Assembly: GCA_022783515.1 (NCBI GenBank)
Contig: JALEWR010000125.1
Coordinates: 1-36,680, forward strand
DNA length: 36,680 nucleotides
Reading direction: 5' to 3'
Source of the DNA: Prevotella sp.
GTDB taxonomy: Bacteria; Bacteroidota; Bacteroidia; Bacteroidales; Bacteroidaceae
The notes under the pieces were generated by a model. That model ran no database searches and had not been told where the DNA came from. It saw only the letters and a list, made by a program, of their open reading frames with translations. The translations under genes were made by a program, and so were the position numbers. Positions 33,817-36,680 of this stretch are shown piece after piece; positions within the stretch are counted from its first letter, which is position 1, and each line of letters opens with the position of its first letter.

Positions 33817-34665
33817 TTACCTTGACTCTTTTCTTTTGCCTGCTCTGAATTGGAGAGGCGAGATGCCGGTATAGTTTTTAAAATAACGTCCGAATGCTGA
33901 TTGATCGGGGAAATTGAGGCGGTCGGAAATCTCTTTGATGCTCAAGTTACTGTCTTGGAGATATTGTTGGGCTCTTAATATTGTTACTTCCTCTATCCAT
34001 TGGATGGCATTTTTGCCCGATAGTGCCTTGATGATTGATGTGAAATAACCCGGGGTGAGCTGCTGCAACTGAGCATAGAATGCTACCGAACGTTGCGACG
34101 CATAATGCTGGAGTAGTGAGGCAAGGAAGCGGTCGAACAATAGCTGGTCGCGTTTTTGCTGTGTTGCAGTAATGGGCTTGGAGTCGTAGTAGAGGTCTAC
34201 CACCTCATACACCAAGGTCTCGGTGAGCGTTCTCACTAGTGAAAGGATGATAGGCTCTGTGTCGTCTGTTATCCTTGCTGTATAGAAAGCAACTTTTTCT
34301 TGGTATTGCAAAAGCGTTTTCTGAAAGCGTTTTTCTTGTTCATCGCTAATGATGGTACAAGGATTCTGTCGCATTTGCAGGCGATTTTTAAAGGGAAGGT
34401 GTGGCATTGCCCCATTGAGCGAGTCGATACCTTCTATCAATGTTACACCTTTAAAGTCGCTGCTGTGCTGATGTATCACCATGTCGGCAAAGGGCATGAA
34501 GATACACAAACTGTTGCGGGCAATGGAAAACTGCTTGTTACCCATGCTTACTTGTGCCGTTCCCTCCATGCAAAGGAAAGCCCCATAGATATCTTTGACG
34601 TTGAAAGGGCTGTCGGCATCAATCGTCTTGGCTTTGATTGTATTCAATATATAATTGTCCATCAT
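33817..34665 (-). CDS. AraC-family transcriptional regulator
   Basis: C-terminal HTH: LRAQQYLQDSNLSIKEISDRLNFPDQSAFGRYFKNYTGISPLQFRAGKR. Confidence 0.93.
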   Translation of the reverse strand: MMDNYILNTIKAKTIDADSPFNVKDIYGAFLCMEGTAQVSMGNKQFSIARNSLCIFMPFADMVIHQHSSDFKGVTLIEGIDSLNGAMPHLPFKNRLQMRQNPCTIISDEQEKRFQKTLLQYQEKVAFYTARITDDTEPIILSLVRTLTETLVYEVVDLYYDSKPITATQQKRDQLLFDRFLASLLQHYASQRSVAFYAQLQQLTPGYFTSIIKALSGKNAIQWIEEVTILRAQQYLQDSNLSIKEISDRLNFPDQSAFGRYFKNYTGISPLQFRAGKRKESR

Positions 34666-35034
34666 TCGTGTGGATTAGCATGTGAGTTGGAAAAAGTGTT
34701 GTTTAGGTGCGGATATTGCTACGAATAGAGAAGAAATAGATGTTGGTCGATTTTTCATTTTATTGCCGTTGAATAAGTGGGCTTTTCTGACCGTTTTCTT
34801 ACTTTGAGTGTAGATTTTGCACATTTTTCATCTGCTTTTTTACTCCATCTCAACGAGTTTTTTGCAAATTTAGTATAATTTTTTCTTATTGCATGTATGC
34901 TCTTTGTGCTTTATACTTGGTTTTTCTTCTTTTTTTTGTTTTTGCATTTGTCTTTTTACTCTTCCCCTGTTGATTCTACGCTCTTTGCCGGTGAAAAAAA
35001 ATGGTGTTCATGGGTAATAACAATATTTTTTATA

Positions 35035-35042
35035 TACCTTTG
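35035..35042 (+). promoter_or_regulatory. Bacteroidetes-type -7 element (TACCTTTG) upstream of the DUF3467 gene
   Basis: TAnnTTTG about 50 nt before the ATG. Confidence 0.45.
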
Positions 35043-35088
35043 TGAGCGTGAAGATGATATAATTTTTTCAACCTAACATATTAAATTT

Positions 35089-35406
35089 ATGGAAAATAAC
35101 AACAATCCACAAGCAGAACAAAACAGCATTGAGTTAAGACCGGAAGTAGCCATGGGTATTTATTCAAACTTGGCTTTGATATCTCATTCACCTACCGATT
35201 TCGTTCTCGATTTCTTGCAGATGCTTCCCGGAATGCCTCGCCCCACAGTTGCAAGTCGCATCATCCTTGCACCCGAACACGCAAAGCGTTTGTTGCAAGC
35301 ATTGAACGAGAATATATATAAATATGAACAAGAGTTTGGCAAGATAGAAATGCCCGAAGGTCCTCGCACCATCGCTCCTTTTAATACAGGTAGTGGCGAG
35401 GCGTAA
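35089..35406 (+). CDS. DUF3467 domain-containing protein
   Basis: IELRPEVAMGIYSNLALISHSPTDFVLDFLQMLPGMPRPTVASRIILAPEHAKRLLQALNENI. Confidence 0.92.
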   Translation: MENNNNPQAEQNSIELRPEVAMGIYSNLALISHSPTDFVLDFLQMLPGMPRPTVASRIILAPEHAKRLLQALNENIYKYEQEFGKIEMPEGPRTIAPFNTGSGEA

Positions 35407-35425
35407 ATGAAAGAAAAGAGATAAG

Positions 35426-35462
35426 AGTGGGGGATAAGACGACGTCTTGTCTCCCACTTTTG
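35426..35462 (+). terminator. Intrinsic terminator downstream of the DUF3467 gene
   Basis: AGTGGGGGATAAGACG / CGTCTTGTCTCCCACT (G-U pairs) followed by TTTTG. Confidence 0.8.
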
Positions 35463-35518
35463 TGATTCATAGGATGTGTTGAGCAATATGGAATATTTCC
35501 ATGGAATGCTTATCTTTT

Positions 35519-35557
35519 ACGTCAGTTTGGGTTTATTCCGAACTGACGTGATTTTTT
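35519..35557 (+). terminator. Second terminator-like hairpin
   Basis: ACGTCAGTTTGG / CCGAACTGACGT followed by GATTTTTT. Confidence 0.75.
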
Positions 35558-35573
35558 AAGTTTTACGTTTTTA

Positions 35574-35663
35574 AGTTAATGAGTTTTTGTTTTATGCTGT
35601 GTGTGTCGTTGCTTAAAATCTCGATCAATCGTTGCGAACCACGAACTTAAAAACTCATTAACT
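35574..35663. repeat. Long-range inverted repeat built from AGTT words
   Basis: AGTTAATGAGTTTTT (35574-35588) is exactly complementary to AAAAACTCATTAACT (35649-35663); a second AACTC...ATTAACTC copy follows. Confidence 0.9.
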
Positions 35664-35678
35664 CAAAGACTCATTAAC

Positions 35679-36290
35679 TCACCACCCCATCATGTCATGA
35701 ATAGTCTCGTATCGCAATAATACAGAAGATGCAAGAAAGATTGGTTTGTCGCATTTTATTTTTCCTGTATCATCTATCGTGATGTTCTGTCGTGTTACTT
35801 CAAATCTGCGATCATACAGGCCATCTGCTATATCATTATAATAGACAACCGACAAACTATAAGGATGGGCAATTCCTTGAACAAGAGTATAGCCTTCATC
35901 GCTAGTTTCTTTTAACAGCAAATAATCTACGAGCGTTCCCGAAGGCGTAAACACAGCAATGAGGAATCTATAGTAGGGATATCCGATGCCCTTGGGAATA
36001 TCGCAAGACACTGTGGAGTGCAATATCACCCACTTGTCTGTTACCACCTTGCGACCAAAAGAAAAATAAACGGAATCGCCACAAAGCTGCTTTGGCTTTA
36101 TAAAAGAATATATTTTTGGCAAATAACGCATCACCGAATCGCGGTTATCGCTAAACAAAAAGTCGTCATTACTAATAACGTTTTTCTGCACAAGTGGTAC
36201 GTCTGAAATGTGTTCCCACTCACTTTTCTGTGCTTGTGCAATGCCTACGATAAATGCTAAACATGCAATGATTATGATTCTTGTTTTCAT
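35679..36290 (-). CDS. Secreted hypothetical protein, tandem paralogue 1
   Basis: 203 aa with signal peptide (MKTRIIIIACLAFIVGIAQA). Confidence 0.75.
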   Translation of the reverse strand: MKTRIIIIACLAFIVGIAQAQKSEWEHISDVPLVQKNVISNDDFLFSDNRDSVMRYLPKIYSFIKPKQLCGDSVYFSFGRKVVTDKWVILHSTVSCDIPKGIGYPYYRFLIAVFTPSGTLVDYLLLKETSDEGYTLVQGIAHPYSLSVVYYNDIADGLYDRRFEVTRQNITIDDTGKIKCDKPIFLASSVLLRYETIHDMMGW

Positions 36291-36388
36291 CGTCTTTATT
36301 CTTTATTACGTCTAACCAAAGTAATTTAAATTTACCTGTCATCTTATCTTTTATTGCCTTGCGTCTTTTTGTGTGTCGTTATAGTAAT

Positions 36389-36680
36389 TTACCAGTCTAG
36401 CATATCACGCATAACACTATATGGGATATGTACAGAGGAAGCCACAGTGGATGGTTTGTCGCATTTTATTTTTCCTGTATCATCTATTGTGATGTGCTGT
36501 CGTGTTACTTCATATCTGTTATCAAACATGCCATCTGCCATTTCATTATAATAGACAACCGACAAACTATAAGGTTGGGCAATTCCTTGAACAAGAGGAT
36601 AACCTTCATCGCTATATTCTTTTAACAGCAAATAATCTACGAGCGTTCCCGAGGGCGTAAACACAGCAATGAGGAATCTC
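36389..36680 (-). CDS. Secreted hypothetical protein, tandem paralogue 2 (incomplete at window edge)
   Basis: Frame stays open to the window edge (RFLIAVFTPSGTLVDYLLLKE...), closely matching paralogue 1. Confidence 0.75.
   Translation of the reverse strand, partial: RFLIAVFTPSGTLVDYLLLKEYSDEGYPLVQGIAQPYSLSVVYYNEMADGMFDNRYEVTRQHITIDDTGKIKCDKPSTVASSVHIPYSVMRDMLDW

Noticed and set aside
33604-33874. Overlapping short ORFs (65 and 78 aa) between the YitT-family and AraC genes
   Set aside because: No family resemblance; region includes a small CCTTCCCGAAGGAGGG palindrome typical of intergenic sequence and overlaps the AraC 3' end
1-36680. CRISPR arrays, tRNA/rRNA genes, intact insertion sequences or integrases
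   Set aside because: None seen by eye; the tandem repeats found are too short and few to be CRISPR, and no transposase motifs were recognised

Overview
The window looks like a Bacteroidales (probably Prevotella-like) chromosomal segment. This rests on Bacteroidetes-type -7 elements (TAnnTTTG), a T9SS-like C-terminal domain, a TonB receptor/DUF4249 pair and the overall protein content. Recognisable genes are purL, a YeiH-family transporter with a LysR regulator, a split chromate transporter pair, a DUF389 membrane protein, a lipoprotein/TonB-receptor/DUF4249 cluster, a queD-like gene with a zinc ribbon, a DUF2156-GNAT fusion, pta-ackA, a two-gene cassette (small protein + 1698-aa DUF4132 giant), lpxH, a SufT/MIP18-like gene, radC, a GT2 glycosyltransferase, efp, rpmH, a YitT-family gene, an AraC-type regulator, a DUF3467 gene and a tandem pair of secreted paralogues at the right edge. 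I saw no CRISPR array, tRNA, rRNA or intact transposon. The most interesting signals are: (1) the small protein + DUF4132 cassette, preceded by a 3 x 19 bp tandem array; (2) a family of intergenic elements built from AGTT-containing words, forming long-range inverted or tandem repeats in at least five intergenic regions; (3) a TTGAACTATGCC...ACGCACTTT module shared by two unrelated upstream regions, with the 19-bp array sitting inside one copy; (4) the tandem paralogues at the right edge, whose differences are mostly nonsynonymous; (5) two gene remnants (an orphan T9SS-type tail and a truncated acyltransferase). All family calls come from reading the translations; no database search was run.
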